Below, piece after piece: positions 30,389-30,790 of a stretch of 30,790 bases of DNA. Positions within the stretch are counted from its first letter, which is position 1. Each line of letters starts with the position of its first letter. The DNA comes from an uncultured Oscillospiraceae bacterium (GTDB lineage Bacteria; Bacillota; Clostridia; Oscillospirales; Acutalibacteraceae). The notes beneath the pieces are model-generated. The model was not told the DNA's origin. It saw only the letters and a list, made by a program, of their open reading frames with translations, and made no database searches. A program made the translations under genes and the position numbers. Where the stretch lies: positions 1 through 30,790 of the forward strand of contig URJZ01000016.1 in assembly GCA_900548305.1 (NCBI GenBank), in the 5' to 3' direction.

Positions 30389-30790
30389 TTATGCGTCTAG
30401 CGGATTTTCCCAGTTATGCCATACATTTTGTACATCATCATTGTCTTCCAGAGAATCCAACAATTTTTGCATTTTAACTGCAATTTCATCATCTGTAATT
30501 TCTGTATAAGTGCTTGGTACCATTTCAACTTCTGCGGATACAAACTCATATCCTTTATTGGTCAATGTATCTAAAACAGCACTAAAATCTTCTGGAGCTG
30601 TTTCTATTACAAATACATCTCCATCTGTCTGAAAATCAGAAGCTCCTGCTTCCAGGCTATCCTCCATGACCGTATCTTCGTTGAGACCTTCTTTATCTAC
30701 AACCAGCATTCCTTTTTGCTCAAACATAAAAGAAACGCAGCCAACAGTACCCAAATTACCGCCAGATTTGTCAAAGTAATGACGTACGTC
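30389..30790 (-). CDS. YebC/PmpR/TACO1-family protein, 5' end outside the window
   Basis: The C-terminal 133 residues are present. The reading frame is open to the window edge and begins DVRHYFDKSGGNLGTVGCVSFMF, which matches the middle of YebC proteins (VRHxFxKxGGNLGxxGSVxxxF). The rest covers the two C-terminal YebC domains (GASDFQTDGDVFVIETAPEDF, PSTYTEITDDE, LEDNDDVQNVWHN). Family members are described as transcription regulators and, more recently, as aids to translation of proline-rich stretches. An apparent internal TTG start at 30754 is not the real start. Confidence 0.9.
   Translation of the reverse strand, partial: DVRHYFDKSGGNLGTVGCVSFMFEQKGMLVVDKEGLNEDTVMEDSLEAGASDFQTDGDVFVIETAPEDFSAVLDTLTNKGYEFVSAEVEMVPSTYTEITDDEIAVKMQKLLDSLEDNDDVQNVWHNWENPLDA

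Noticed and set aside
1..30790. CRISPR arrays, insertion sequences and rRNA genes
   Set aside because: I saw no regularly spaced repeats, no transposase-like proteins and no rRNA signatures.

Overview
This looks like a chromosomal window from a low-GC, endospore-forming Firmicute, most likely an anaerobic member of the Clostridia. The basis is a yabP-yabQ-divIC sporulation/division cluster, an anaerobic HemZ-type radical SAM enzyme, strong AGGAGG ribosome binding sites, frequent TTG starts and sigma-A or sigma-E style promoters. I cannot name the genus.

Layout. (1) 1-4603, minus strand: a cluster read as SpoVB/YabM-type flippase, mazG, HU, rqcP, yabP, yabQ, divIC and the start of an S1-domain gene. 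This is the clostridial version of the Bacillus yabM-yabR region. It joins spore-envelope genes (with sigma-E-like promoters before the flippase and before yabP) to housekeeping genes. (2) 4712-5348: a monocistronic zinc-ribbon protein with its own promoter and terminator. (3) 5536-12004, minus: recJ, relA/spoT, an MBL-fold hydrolase and hemZ, tightly spaced behind one promoter. (4) 12104-14905, minus: typA and a DnaQ-like exonuclease with a zinc ribbon. (5) 15037-15161: tRNA-Gly(GCC) with a perfect sigma-A promoter. (6) 15259-17421, plus: a DnaD-like protein and a DnaC/DnaI-like helicase loader. (7) 17436-22960, minus: an expanded agr-type peptide quorum-sensing locus. (8) 23094-24352, minus: prfB. 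(9) 24402-28629, plus: a RING/zinc-ribbon membrane protein, galU, the rpsF-ssb-rpsR operon and an amidohydrolase. (10) 28666-30790, minus: a zinc-ribbon/pseudokinase/PASTA protein after the 3' part of a YebC-family gene.

The most interesting part is the agr-like locus. In transcription order it reads: response regulator, response regulator, kinase, kinase, AgrD-like peptide, AgrD-like peptide, one AgrB. Three of the four functions are present as adjacent paralogous pairs, and the processing protease/cyclase is single. Both peptide precursors are 49 residues and share an identical segment, NVNSACSFMLHQPK. By analogy with staphylococcal AgrD this predicts the same five-residue C-S-F-M-L thiolactone from both genes. 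The upstream precursor (18380-18529) is short and easily missed by gene callers. The control region before it has a large inverted repeat, a weak -35/strong -10 promoter and two LytTR-box-like half-sites, which would fit autoinduction by the two LytTR regulators.

A second notable gene is the PASTA protein at 28666-30348. Its kinase-like domain has lost the catalytic Asp, the VAIK Lys, the HRD-loop Asn and the DFG Gly, so it looks like a membrane pseudokinase. All assignments come from reading motifs and context; no database search was run.
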